DNA of 30,149 nucleotides, from contig CAWKAL010000015.1 of assembly GCA_963847575.1 (NCBI GenBank), positions 1 through 30,149 on the forward strand. Direction: 5' to 3'. This document shows, in pieces, positions 8,408 through 17,741 of this stretch (position 1 is its first letter; the number at the start of each line of letters is the position of its first letter). Both the position numbers and the translations under genes were made by a program. This stretch comes from JASBSR01 sp963847575 (GTDB lineage Bacteria; Pseudomonadota; Gammaproteobacteria; SZUA-229). The notes below the pieces were generated by a model. It had not been told where the DNA came from, did no database searches, and was given only the letters and a program-made list of their open reading frames with translations.

Positions 8408-10108
8408 ATGCAAACACGCGTTCGACATATTGTTCACAAGCGCAAGGGCACTGTTGTCCAGAATGAACAGCTGTTCGATAAATCGGTAATTACCATCGGA
8501 CGTTCGACCGACCAGGATATATTTCTGTCGGACCTGGGGGTTGCCTATCGCCATGCGCGACTCACGATATCTGCCAACGGCCAGGTGGGTATCTCGTCGT
8601 TAAGCAATGCCGGAATTTATGTCAACGGTCGCTTTGCACAAAGCGGTTCGCTAAAGGGCCGTGGTGAAATCCTGATTGGGCCGTACAAAATTTTGATCGA
8701 GCAGGGAGATGCGCCGGTCGATATCGATATCGTGGTCGAGCAGGTAGCTGAAGATATCGTCGAGGTACAAAGCGAAAACATGCCGGCACTGACGCTCGAT
8801 CAGACCTGGCTGAGCCGTCGACGCGGTGCATGGGTCGGGTTTTTCCTGGTATTAATATTGTTTCTCGGGCTTCCACTGGCCGGTTATTTCAATGCCGACA
8901 CCGGCGAGGTGTTGCGCGCAATTCCTGTTCTGCCCGGAGATGGCGCCTGGGAGAGCGGGGAAATCAGCGCACCACATCGGCATTTTGCTGACGACTGCAA
9001 TGCATGTCATGTCAGGCCATTTGAAAAAGTGCGCGATACCGCATGTGTGGCATGTCATAAATCAACCACGGCGCATGCTGATCCCGAGTTGTTTGATATG
9101 CAGGAGCTCACCGGCACACGCTGCGCAACCTGTCACAAGGAACACAGCGGTACCGCGTTCCTGACTCGGCAGGACCAGGAATTATGCAGTGACTGCCATC
9201 GCCAGTTGCGGCAGAGTGTTGATACCCGGCTTGCCAATGTCGAAGATTTTGGTGAACGCCATGTCGAATTTCGGCCACTGTTGCTGACCCGGCTCAACCC
9301 CGCGCGCGATGACAAGGCAGCATGGCAACGCATCGGGCTGGAAGAACATAATCTTAAACATGAAACCGGCATGCTGTTCCCGCATGATGTGCATCTCGAA
9401 ACCAACGGTGTCGAAAGCCCCACGGGAAATCGTGTACTCGAGTGTAACGACTGTCACCAGACGGATGCCGGTGGCAATTACATGTTGCCCATCCGAATGG
9501 AGATTCATTGCCAGGAATGTCATCGTCTCGATTTCGACCCGAACACTCCGGACAGGCAATTGCCGCACGCCGACCTCAAAACCCTGACATCTATGCTGAA
9601 CGAGTATTACGCTTACGTCGCATTGCAGGGCAATTACCAGGATGCTGATATCCCTGCGCCGGACATAGTGCGCATGCGCCGTATTCCCGGTAAGGAGCTC
9701 ACGCCAAAGCAAACCCGTACCGCGCTGGCGTGGGCACAGGAAAAAGCCGCCAATGTAAAAGAAGAAGTCATCGAGTTCCGCAGCTGCAATACCTGTCACA
9801 AGGTGTTGCGCGATCCGGCCGCCGAGTCTGGCTGGAACCTGCCCGAAGTACATACCTCGCAGCGCTGGTTCACCAAGGGTGATTTCGACCACAGGGCGCA
9901 CCGCAGCAGCAAGTGTGAAGACTGTCATGATGCGCGTGAATCGAAAAGCAGTGAAGAAGTGTTGTTACCCGGAATAGACGTGTGTCGTGATTGCCATACC
10001 GGCGGCAACAGCAACGACAAGCTGCCATCAAACTGCATTATGTGTCACCAGTTCCACCTGCCGGATAACCTGTTACTGGGTGATCGTGAAAAGGTGGTGC
10101 ATCCATAA
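8408..10108 (+). CDS. FHA domain - transmembrane helix - decaheme cytochrome c fusion
   Basis: 566 residues. The N-terminal ~20-100 is a forkhead-associated domain (GRS at 31-33, YRHARL at 47-52, NAGIYVNG at 67-74), normally a phosphothreonine-peptide binder. After a linker, one helix (~140-160) follows the basic residues SRRRG, placing FHA in the cytoplasm and the rest in the periplasm. The periplasmic part has ten CxxCH heme sites, starting at residues 197, 213, 239, 260, 346, 368, 460, 503, 526 and 543. It belongs broadly with cytochrome c3/c7-like multiheme proteins. There is no cleavable signal peptide, so the helix acts as signal anchor. It lies 14 bases after the cytochrome b-type gene, and its stop overlaps the next start (TAATG). 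Likely role (inferred): periplasmic wire docking to the inner-membrane module, responsive to a phosphorylated partner. Confidence 0.9.
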   Translation: MQTRVRHIVHKRKGTVVQNEQLFDKSVITIGRSTDQDIFLSDLGVAYRHARLTISANGQVGISSLSNAGIYVNGRFAQSGSLKGRGEILIGPYKILIEQGDAPVDIDIVVEQVAEDIVEVQSENMPALTLDQTWLSRRRGAWVGFFLVLILFLGLPLAGYFNADTGEVLRAIPVLPGDGAWESGEISAPHRHFADDCNACHVRPFEKVRDTACVACHKSTTAHADPELFDMQELTGTRCATCHKEHSGTAFLTRQDQELCSDCHRQLRQSVDTRLANVEDFGERHVEFRPLLLTRLNPARDDKAAWQRIGLEEHNLKHETGMLFPHDVHLETNGVESPTGNRVLECNDCHQTDAGGNYMLPIRMEIHCQECHRLDFDPNTPDRQLPHADLKTLTSMLNEYYAYVALQGNYQDADIPAPDIVRMRRIPGKELTPKQTRTALAWAQEKAANVKEEVIEFRSCNTCHKVLRDPAAESGWNLPEVHTSQRWFTKGDFDHRAHRSSKCEDCHDARESKSSEEVLLPGIDVCRDCHTGGNSNDKLPSNCIMCHQFHLPDNLLLGDREKVVHP

Positions 10109-12045
10109 TGCGGCGCTGGCTAACATTACTTTTATGTGTCGCCTTGCCCGGTGTGCTGGCAAGCTGCAGCAGCGGTGATGTCGATACGACAGTGGGCACC
10201 GGCGCGGGCGCTATCGATTGCATCGGATTCTGCGCCGATGCCAGCAGTTTCCTCAGCATCGCCGATACTGAAACCATTATCGCGCAGGCGGTGAGCGAAG
10301 CGCAGGCGCAGGGTGCAAGTGCGACCGTCGCCGTGGTCGATCGTGTGGGTAACGTGCTCGGTGTATTCCGCATGAGCGGCGCAGTTGACAAAATCACTAT
10401 TGATTCCGGACGCAATGTCACCGGTGGCCTGGAAGGTATCAGTATTATTCCCGATACACTGGTTGCCATCGCCAAAGCCGTCACCGGTGCGTATCTCTCA
10501 TCCGAAGGTAATGCGTTCAGTACGCGAACTGCCGGTCAGATTGTGCAGCAGCATTTTAATCCCGGTGAAATCGGCCAGCCCGCGGGGCCGCTGTTCGGTG
10601 TGCAGTTCAGTAATTTGCCCTGTTCGGATCTGAACACGCGTTTCAGTGTCGGCACTGGTGCCGGGCCGCACCGTTCGCCGCTGGGATTGTCGGCCGACCC
10701 CGGCGGTTTGCCCTTGTATAAAAACGGCACCGTGGTCGGTGGTATAGGCGTGATTGCCGACGGTGTCTACGGGCTGGATCTGAACCTGAACGATCGCGAA
10801 CGTGATCTCGATGAACTGATTGCCGTCGCCGGCAGTTACGGTTTTGCAGCGCCGGTCGATCGGCGCGATCGCATCACGCTCGATGGCAAGGTGGCGCGGT
10901 TTTCTGATGTAGATTTTTCTGCATTATCGAGTGACCCGACCACCGCGCCTGCATTTGCAAGTATTAATGGCAGCGACGGCAGTCTGCAGATGGTGACTGC
11001 CTACACCGATGGCCCTATTCTCGATGGCACGGCTTTCGGCCAGAATAATTCCGGGGTGCGCCCCGATGCAGGTAATTACCCCGGGCTGGATGCGTTCGTG
11101 CTGGTGGATAACACCAACACTGAGCGCTATCCGCCGAGCGCAGGTACCGACGGTGCGAATGCCTTGTCTGCGATTGAAGTTCGGCAGGTGATTCGCAGTG
11201 CGCTGGCTGTCGCCAATCGTGCGCGTGCACAAATTCGCCGACCGCTGGGCAGCCAGGCGCGGGTCACGGTCTCAGTGGTTGATACCAACGGGGTTGTCCT
11301 CGGCATAGCGCGTACCCGCGACGGCCCGATGTTCGGCACCGATGTTTCGCTGCAAAAAGCGCGCACCGCCACATTATTTTCCGGCGCCCAGGCTGCAGCC
11401 GATATCAGCGGTGCGCCCAATACGAAATATCGCAACCCTGATGCAAGCGAGAGTGGTGTGGAGATCACGCTGGGTGATTATGTCACCGCCGCGCGCAGCT
11501 TCCTCGGGTCGCCGACGGCACTGGCCGACGGTGCCTTTGCATTCGCCGATCGCTCCGGCGGAAATTTATCACGGCCGTATTTTCCCGATGGCAGTGTCGG
11601 CAGCGTGCACGGCCCGTTCAGTAAACCCATCGATGACTGGAGCCCGTTCAGCGACGGCCTGCAACTCGACCTGGTGATGAATCAGCTTGTTGTACATTTG
11701 GTGCATGTCATCAGCATGGGCGGGATGGCCGATGTGACGCCAAATTGCACCACGCTCAGCCGGCTAGCCAATGGCCTGCAAATATTTCCCGGCAGTGTGC
11801 CGATTTATCGCGGCAATGTGCTGGTCGGTGGTGTCGGGGTTTCCGGTGACGGCGTCGACCAGGATGACATGATCGCCTTCCTCGGTTTGCACGAAGCCGG
11901 CGAAATTCTCGGCACCATTAATAACGCACCGCCTGCAATACGCGCTGACAACCTCTACCCGATGGGCGTGGGCCTGCGCTTCGTGCAATGTCCGCAGTCA
12001 CCCTATGTTAATTCGCCAGAGACCAATGTGTGTCATGGCAAGTAA
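10108..12045 (+). CDS. Lipoprotein with two GlcG/HbpS heme-binding-type domains
   Basis: 645 residues beginning with a lipoprotein signal, lipobox LASC with Cys20 as the modified residue. Two copies of the GlcG/HbpS (Haem_degrading/DUF336) fold are visible. Copy one spans ~50-245 (IADTETIIAQAVSEAQAQ, VAVVDRVGNVLGVFRM, and the closing LPLYKNGTVVGGIGVIADG). Copy two spans ~353-600 (SAIEVRQVIRSALAVANRA, VSVVDTNGVVLGIARTRDG, and VPIYRGNVLVGGVGVSGDG). Both contain long insertions relative to the ~140-residue single-domain family. HbpS-type members bind heme, but it is not evident from sequence that this one does. It is translationally coupled to the FHA-decaheme gene and overlaps the start of the barrel gene. 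The lipid anchor suggests an outer-membrane or periplasmic accessory of the conduit. Confidence 0.83.
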   Translation: MRRWLTLLLCVALPGVLASCSSGDVDTTVGTGAGAIDCIGFCADASSFLSIADTETIIAQAVSEAQAQGASATVAVVDRVGNVLGVFRMSGAVDKITIDSGRNVTGGLEGISIIPDTLVAIAKAVTGAYLSSEGNAFSTRTAGQIVQQHFNPGEIGQPAGPLFGVQFSNLPCSDLNTRFSVGTGAGPHRSPLGLSADPGGLPLYKNGTVVGGIGVIADGVYGLDLNLNDRERDLDELIAVAGSYGFAAPVDRRDRITLDGKVARFSDVDFSALSSDPTTAPAFASINGSDGSLQMVTAYTDGPILDGTAFGQNNSGVRPDAGNYPGLDAFVLVDNTNTERYPPSAGTDGANALSAIEVRQVIRSALAVANRARAQIRRPLGSQARVTVSVVDTNGVVLGIARTRDGPMFGTDVSLQKARTATLFSGAQAAADISGAPNTKYRNPDASESGVEITLGDYVTAARSFLGSPTALADGAFAFADRSGGNLSRPYFPDGSVGSVHGPFSKPIDDWSPFSDGLQLDLVMNQLVVHLVHVISMGGMADVTPNCTTLSRLANGLQIFPGSVPIYRGNVLVGGVGVSGDGVDQDDMIAFLGLHEAGEILGTINNAPPAIRADNLYPMGVGLRFVQCPQSPYVNSPETNVCHGK

Positions 12046-13783
12046 GCCACATACCTTGTTAAGGCTAACACTCTCGAGTGTCGTGCTGTGCACGGCAGGC
12101 GTGCAGGCCGCCGACTGGCAACGCCAGCGCGCAGGCCACAGTGTGCGTGATGACCAGCCTGCACAAGTTGCGCCACAGATCGATCCCGGCGCCATTGCTC
12201 CGCCGGGCCCGGAGCTGAAACGCGAATCGGTACCAGTACCCGATCGCTGGCGACTGCTCGACACGCTGGGCATTATCGAAGAAAAATGGTACGACCCGTA
12301 CAACCAGAACACGCTCAAGGGCGACAAGCCGATACATGATGACTGGTTCCTGAGCCTGTCATTAATATCTGATACCGTGATCGAACCGCGGCGCATACCG
12401 ACACCGGTCGGCCCGGTGGCTGCAATTGATCCCGGCAGTGTCGACGTGATTGGTGATGGCAGCCAGCTCGTTTTCAACCAGAACTTTATTTTCAGTGCCG
12501 CCTATTACAAGGGCGATACCGTATTCAGGCCGCCGGATTACGAATACCGACTGACCGCGGTATTGAATGGCAACTATGTGCGAACCGATGAGGTGCGTGC
12601 ACTCTATATAGACCCGCAGAACGGCGACAGCCGTAATGACTCGCACTTCGGCGTGCAGGATTTATACGTAGATAAACATTTACGTAATGTTTCACAACGT
12701 TATGATTTTGACAGCCTGCGCGTGGGTATCCAGCCGTTCACGGTTGATTTTCGCGGCTTCCTCTTTATTGATAACCCGTTCGGTATTCGCCTGTTCGGTA
12801 CGCGAGATAATAATATTTACCAATACAACCTGGCCTGGTTTCGTCGCATCGAAAAAGATACCAATAGTGGCTTGAATGATATTGGCCAGAGTCTGCGTGA
12901 CGATGACGTATTTGTCGCCAATATTTATAAACAGGATTTCCCGGTGCTCGGTTTTACCTCGCAGCTCGCGCTGGTGCACAACATCAATCGAGAAAGCGAA
13001 GAAAATTATTATGATAACAACGGTTTCCTGGTACGCCCGGCATCCATCGGTACCGAGCAGCTGCGTGAGTACGATGTCACTTATCTCGGCTATAACGGTG
13101 ACGGCCACTTCGGGCGCCACAACCTGAGTGTATCAACCTATTACGCCATCGGTGATGAAGACCGCGCCACGTTCAGCGGCAAACCCTCGGACATTGATGC
13201 GTTTTTTGCCGCGGCAGAATATTCACGCGACTATGACTGGATCCGCGCGCGGCTGTCATTTGTCTATGGCAGCGGCGATGAAGATCCATATGATAATAAG
13301 TCGACCGGCTTCGATGCGATATTCGAAAACCCGTTGATCGCAGGCGCAGATACCAGTTTCTGGATACGCCAGCCAGTGGCAAATATCGGTGGCGGTGGTG
13401 TCGCGCTGTCGGGACGCAACGGTGTGCTCAATTCATTGCGCTCATCGAAAGACCAGGGCCAGTCGAATTTCACCAACCCCGGCATCCAGCTGATCGGTTT
13501 CGGTCTCGACGCGGACATTACACCGCAAACGCGCATTACCACCAACATTAATCATCTCTGGTTCGACACCACCAAAGTACTGGAAGTCGCGCGCAACCAG
13601 GGCAACATAGATCGCGATATCGGCTGGGATGTTTCCGTCGCCAGTATCTACCGCCCGTACTTTACCCAGAATATCGTAATGCGCTTATCGGCGGCAGTGC
13701 TAATACCGGGCGATGGCTACGAACAGATGTTCGGCGACGAACTGAATTACAGTGTGTTGGGAAATTTTGTTTTTACTTATTAA
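12026..13783 (+). CDS. Outer-membrane beta-barrel protein (candidate conduit porin)
   Basis: About 585 residues with a Sec signal (…TLLRLTLSSVVLCTAGVQA, cleavage before ADW). The mature protein is rich in alternating aromatic/polar stretches typical of beta strands, and ends in NFVFTY, an aromatic C-terminus as recognised by the BAM machinery. I do not recognise the exact family; a role like MtrB/PioB barrels is suggested by its neighbours only. It has no CxxCH. The start lies inside the previous gene: ATG at 12026 has AGAG four bases before it, and ATG at 12035 (MASKPHTLL) is an alternative. The upstream open frame to 12005 is less likely. The overlap implies coupled translation with the GlcG/HbpS lipoprotein. 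Confidence 0.78.
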   Translation: MCVMASKPHTLLRLTLSSVVLCTAGVQAADWQRQRAGHSVRDDQPAQVAPQIDPGAIAPPGPELKRESVPVPDRWRLLDTLGIIEEKWYDPYNQNTLKGDKPIHDDWFLSLSLISDTVIEPRRIPTPVGPVAAIDPGSVDVIGDGSQLVFNQNFIFSAAYYKGDTVFRPPDYEYRLTAVLNGNYVRTDEVRALYIDPQNGDSRNDSHFGVQDLYVDKHLRNVSQRYDFDSLRVGIQPFTVDFRGFLFIDNPFGIRLFGTRDNNIYQYNLAWFRRIEKDTNSGLNDIGQSLRDDDVFVANIYKQDFPVLGFTSQLALVHNINRESEENYYDNNGFLVRPASIGTEQLREYDVTYLGYNGDGHFGRHNLSVSTYYAIGDEDRATFSGKPSDIDAFFAAAEYSRDYDWIRARLSFVYGSGDEDPYDNKSTGFDAIFENPLIAGADTSFWIRQPVANIGGGGVALSGRNGVLNSLRSSKDQGQSNFTNPGIQLIGFGLDADITPQTRITTNINHLWFDTTKVLEVARNQGNIDRDIGWDVSVASIYRPYFTQNIVMRLSAAVLIPGDGYEQMFGDELNYSVLGNFVFTY

Positions 13784-13789
13784 AAAAGA

Positions 13790-13943
13790 TTAGCCGCAAA
13801 TGAACGCGAATGAACGCAAATATTAGTTTGAGGGTTGTTCTTCATCTGGTATTAGGCTGGCATTTTTCAGTCGAGATAATAGCGGTCTGTTAATAACAGT
13901 TAATAATTTTTATTCGCGTTCATTCGCGTTCATTTGCGGCTAA
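13790..13943. repeat. Long palindromic element 1 (33-bp arms of 10-bp units)
   Basis: Left arm 13790-13822 and right arm 13911-13943 are inverted copies matching at 32 of 33 positions, around an ~88-base AT-rich centre. Each arm is three tandem units of about ten bases, CGC(A/G)AATGAA. The element fills the gap between the barrel gene and the decaheme-LVIVD gene, and its transcript could fold into a large hairpin. It has no coding capacity and no visible target-site duplication. It resembles a MITE-like or REP-like family member, related to the copy at 17742-17913. Confidence 0.85.
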
Positions 13944-13960
13944 GAGAGCAGTGCTTATAA

Positions 13961-16900
13961 ATGAAACAGTCAGCTGATAATTTTACCCTGAGATGGTTTG
14001 CGCTGTGCGTTTGCCTTGGCATGCTTGTGCCTGTGTTGCTTGTGTTTGCCTCGGAAGGCGAGCAGGCAGTTGAGCGGAATTATGTAACTGCGCCCAATGC
14101 ACCCGAGTCGCAGTCACCCGGTGAAGTCGCACGTAAAAATACCGGTTGTGTCAGTTGCCATACAAAAACAGATCAGCCCAGCATGCACGCCAGTAGCGGT
14201 GTTAATCTCGCCTGTATCGACTGCCACGGTGGTGACACCGATGTATTAAAACCTGCGGGCACGGAAAAGAGCGATGCCGGCTATCAACAGGCGATGGAAA
14301 AGGCGCACGTCTTGCCGCGTTACCCCGAAGCATGGCGTACACCATCGAGTGCCAATCCACGAATCACCTATACCTTGTTAAACCGCGAAAGCCCCGAGTT
14401 CGTGCGCTTTATTAATCCGTCGGACTACCGCATCGCGGATGAGGCCTGTGGCGCCTGCCACCAGCAGATTATCGATGCGGCGAAACGCAGCCTGATGAGC
14501 ACCTCGGCCATGCTGTGGGGCGGCGCCTCGTATAACAACGGTATCGTACCGCTGAAAAATTATGTGCTGGGGGAAAGTTATTTGCGCGATGGTACGACTG
14601 CGGCGATTCTAAACCCGGAAGAACCCGATGAAAAAATGCGTGCGCGTGGTGTGTTGAAAGGCCTGTACCCGCTGCCAGCGTGGGAAGTGACACCGCCGGG
14701 CGATATTTTCCGCGTGTTCGAACGCGGTGGCCGTAACATCGGTAACCTGTTTCCTGAAACCGCGATACCCAACCAGCTTGGCCAGATCCAGCGCCTGGAA
14801 GAAAGCGGGCGGCCGGATTTCAGGCAGTCGAACCGCGGTCCCGGAACCGGCGGTCGCATCGCAGTGCCGGTGATCAATCTCACCAAGACACGTTTGAATG
14901 ATCCGCACATGTGGTTCATGGGTACCAATGACCAGCCCGGTGATTTCCGTCACTCGGGCTGTTCCGGTTGTCACAGTGTGTATGCCAATGACCGTGACCC
15001 GCGGCATTCAGGTCCGTATGCCAAGTTTGGCCACGCCGGTAAAACACAGACTGTTGACCCGACCATTTCCAAAGACGAAGAAGGCCACCCGCTGGTGCAC
15101 AGTTTCACCCGCGCGATCCCGACCTCACAATGCATGAGCTGTCACATGCACCAGCCGAACATGTTCGTTAATACCTACCTGGGTTACACCATGTGGGATT
15201 ACGAATCGGATGCACCGTTCATGTGGCCGGAAAAACAGAAATACCCGACCGACGAAGAACTGCACGAAACCTACGAGCGCAACCCGGAAGGCGCTGCTGC
15301 GCGCGGCAAATGGTCGGATGAAGAATTCCTGCGCAATGTGCGCGATCTCAACCCGGAACTGAAAGATACCCAGTTTGCAGACTATCACGGCCACGGCTGG
15401 AATTTCCGCGCGATTTATAAACGTGATCGCCACGGCCACCTGCTGGATAAAGACGGCAGCATTGTCGACGACAGCGATCCGGAAAAATTTAAGAAAGCGG
15501 TACACATGTCGTCGATCCATCTCGACAAGGGCATGCATTGTGTCGATTGTCATTTTTCGCAGGACAACCACGGCACCGGCAACATTCACGGTGAAGTCGC
15601 CGCCGCGGTCGAAATTATGTGCAAGGACTGTCACGGCACGCCGGATAAATACCCGAACCTGCGCACTACCGGCCCGGCTGCGCCGCCGGGCGGCAATGAC
15701 CTTGGCCTGCTGCGTAACCCCGATGGCAAAAAACGCTTTGAGTGGAAGCGTGGAAAACTGTTCCAGCGTTCCCTGCTCACGCCGGGACTCGAATGGGAAA
15801 TGAGCCTGGTGAAAGATTCGGTGACACCCGGGCATAAAAATTACAACGCCAAATCTGCGCGCGCCAAGCTGATGAGCAAGGATACCAAAAGACTGAACTG
15901 GGGCCCGGGCATCGAACCTGAACAGCGTGCGCACAATGATGACACTATGCACTGTTATTCCTGCCACACTTCGTGGACCACCAGTTGCGGTGGCTGTCAT
16001 CTACCGATCGAAGCCAATAACAAAACCGAGCGCCATCATTTTGAAGGCGGTGACACTCGCAACTACGCCACGTATAACCCGCAGGTGGCGCGCGACCAGA
16101 TGTTCCAGCTGGGTAAACGCGGCCCGATAAAAGGCGGGCGCATCGCGCCGGTGCGTTCATCGTCTGCGCTGGTATTGTCGTCAACCAATTCGAGTCGGGA
16201 ACGCATTTATATTCAGCAGCCGCCGATTGCAGCCAGCGGTTTCAGTTCACAGGCGTTTGCGCCGCATTTCCCGCATACCGCGCGCCTGACCGAAACCAAA
16301 ACCTGTACTGATTGCCATCTGTCAGATCAAAATGACAACAACGCCATCATGTCGCAGCTGTTATTGCTCGGCACCAATTTTGTTAACTTTGTCGGGCTGA
16401 ATGCATGGGTCGGCACCGAAGAAACCATCGAAGCTGTGCGCGTCACCGAGTGGGAAGAACCGCAGGCCGTGATCGGCAGTTATCTACACAAGTACGCGTA
16501 CCCGGACTGGTATAAGCAGCACCAGGCCAATAATAAGGTGTTGCAGGAAGGCTACAACCATGATTCAGGCGTATCACCTTGTTTACAATTGCGCGGTGAG
16601 TACATGTTTGTCGCGCAGGGTGAAAACGGTGTGCAGATGTACGATGTCGCAGGCATAGCCAACAAGGGTATATCGCAACGCATCATTACCGCGCCGTATA
16701 GTGCGATGGGCCACGATACGCATCTTGATACCGAGAACGCTACCTGTATTGCATTGCCGACCAACCAGGTGGTACACGCGGTGCGCAACCAGGGTGAGTT
16801 GATGCGCGTCGATAACCAGGAACAGCCGATGCACGCTATCTATCACTACGCGTTCATTACCGACAGTAAAGAAGGCCTGATATTGACCGATGTCAATACA

Positions 16901-17716
16901 CTGGCAGACGGTGAAGCGCGTAATAACTTTCTTGAACGGGCGCTGACATGGAACCCGAACGGCATATTAAACGGTGCGCGCCATATTACGCTGGGCGGTT
17001 ATTATGCCTATATCGTTGCCGATGCAGGTGTCGTGGTGGTCAACCTGGATACGCCACTGGCGCCGAAAGTCGATGCTGTTATAGAGCTACAGACAGCGCG
17101 TGCCACCGCATTGCAGTTCCGTTACCTGTTCGTGACCGATGCAGATGGATTGAAGGTTGTGGATGTGACGCTGCCGAATAAACCGCGTATCACGCCCGCA
17201 GTCGTAGCGCTGGATGATGCGCAACGGGTGTACCTGGCACGCACCTATGCCTATGTCGCTGCGGGCAAACAGGGGCTGGCGATTATCGATGTCGAAAAAG
17301 CCGAGCAACCCAGGCTGGTGGAGCTGTTTACTGCCGACGGTAAACTCAATGATGCGCGCGATGTCATGGTCGCAACCACAAATGCCAGCCTGATCGGTTA
17401 CGTAGCTGATGGTAAAAACGGCCTGAAAGTATTGCAAATGACATCGCCGGACAGCCAGCCCGGGTTTTACGGTTTCAGCCCACAGCCGCATCCCGAGCTG
17501 ATCGCGAGCTACCCGACCGAAGCGCCCGCGCTGGCATTATCCAAAGGCCTCGACCGCGACCGTGCCGTCGATGAAACCGGAAACCAGATTGCAGTTTTCG
17601 GCCGCCTCGGCTCAAGACCGTTTACCCTGGAAGAAATGCGCAAGCTCTACCTGGGTGACGATGGCAGGGTGTGGACAGTGAGTGATAAGGTTGATAATGC
17701 GCGGCTTAAAAAATGA
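13961..17716 (+). CDS. Decaheme cytochrome c with C-terminal LVIVD-repeat domain
   Basis: 1251 residues with a Sec signal peptide (MKQSADNFTLRWFALCVCLG…LLVFA) and no lipobox. Ten CxxCH sites begin at residues 63, 85, 163, 334, 391, 527, 554, 665, 676 and 782, widely spaced within a large heme-bearing region. From ~865 to 1160 there are repeated LVIVD-type units: YMFVAQGENGVQMYDVAG, YAFITDSKEGLILTDVN, YAYIVADAGVVVVNLD, YLFVTDADGLKVVDVT, YAYVAAGKQGLAIIDVE and IGYVADGKNGLKVLQM. These are expected to form a beta-propeller-like surface domain. It is separated from the barrel gene by palindromic element 1 and followed by element 2. Likely location is periplasm or cell surface; the role as terminal or contact cytochrome of the conduit is inferred. 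The ribosome binding site is weak (AGAGAG about 14 bases upstream). Confidence 0.9.
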   Translation: MKQSADNFTLRWFALCVCLGMLVPVLLVFASEGEQAVERNYVTAPNAPESQSPGEVARKNTGCVSCHTKTDQPSMHASSGVNLACIDCHGGDTDVLKPAGTEKSDAGYQQAMEKAHVLPRYPEAWRTPSSANPRITYTLLNRESPEFVRFINPSDYRIADEACGACHQQIIDAAKRSLMSTSAMLWGGASYNNGIVPLKNYVLGESYLRDGTTAAILNPEEPDEKMRARGVLKGLYPLPAWEVTPPGDIFRVFERGGRNIGNLFPETAIPNQLGQIQRLEESGRPDFRQSNRGPGTGGRIAVPVINLTKTRLNDPHMWFMGTNDQPGDFRHSGCSGCHSVYANDRDPRHSGPYAKFGHAGKTQTVDPTISKDEEGHPLVHSFTRAIPTSQCMSCHMHQPNMFVNTYLGYTMWDYESDAPFMWPEKQKYPTDEELHETYERNPEGAAARGKWSDEEFLRNVRDLNPELKDTQFADYHGHGWNFRAIYKRDRHGHLLDKDGSIVDDSDPEKFKKAVHMSSIHLDKGMHCVDCHFSQDNHGTGNIHGEVAAAVEIMCKDCHGTPDKYPNLRTTGPAAPPGGNDLGLLRNPDGKKRFEWKRGKLFQRSLLTPGLEWEMSLVKDSVTPGHKNYNAKSARAKLMSKDTKRLNWGPGIEPEQRAHNDDTMHCYSCHTSWTTSCGGCHLPIEANNKTERHHFEGGDTRNYATYNPQVARDQMFQLGKRGPIKGGRIAPVRSSSALVLSSTNSSRERIYIQQPPIAASGFSSQAFAPHFPHTARLTETKTCTDCHLSDQNDNNAIMSQLLLLGTNFVNFVGLNAWVGTEETIEAVRVTEWEEPQAVIGSYLHKYAYPDWYKQHQANNKVLQEGYNHDSGVSPCLQLRGEYMFVAQGENGVQMYDVAGIANKGISQRIITAPYSAMGHDTHLDTENATCIALPTNQVVHAVRNQGELMRVDNQEQPMHAIYHYAFITDSKEGLILTDVNTLADGEARNNFLERALTWNPNGILNGARHITLGGYYAYIVADAGVVVVNLDTPLAPKVDAVIELQTARATALQFRYLFVTDADGLKVVDVTLPNKPRITPAVVALDDAQRVYLARTYAYVAAGKQGLAIIDVEKAEQPRLVELFTADGKLNDARDVMVATTNASLIGYVADGKNGLKVLQMTSPDSQPGFYGFSPQPHPELIASYPTEAPALALSKGLDRDRAVDETGNQIAVFGRLGSRPFTLEEMRKLYLGDDGRVWTVSDKVDNARLKK

Positions 17717-17741
17717 GTTTTAAATATAAAACGCATGACGG

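Noticed and set aside
15125..16000. 291-residue open frame on the minus strand inside the decaheme gene
   Set aside because: It is antisense to a well-supported cytochrome with ten heme motifs, lacks any recognisable domain, and reflects codon bias on the opposite strand.
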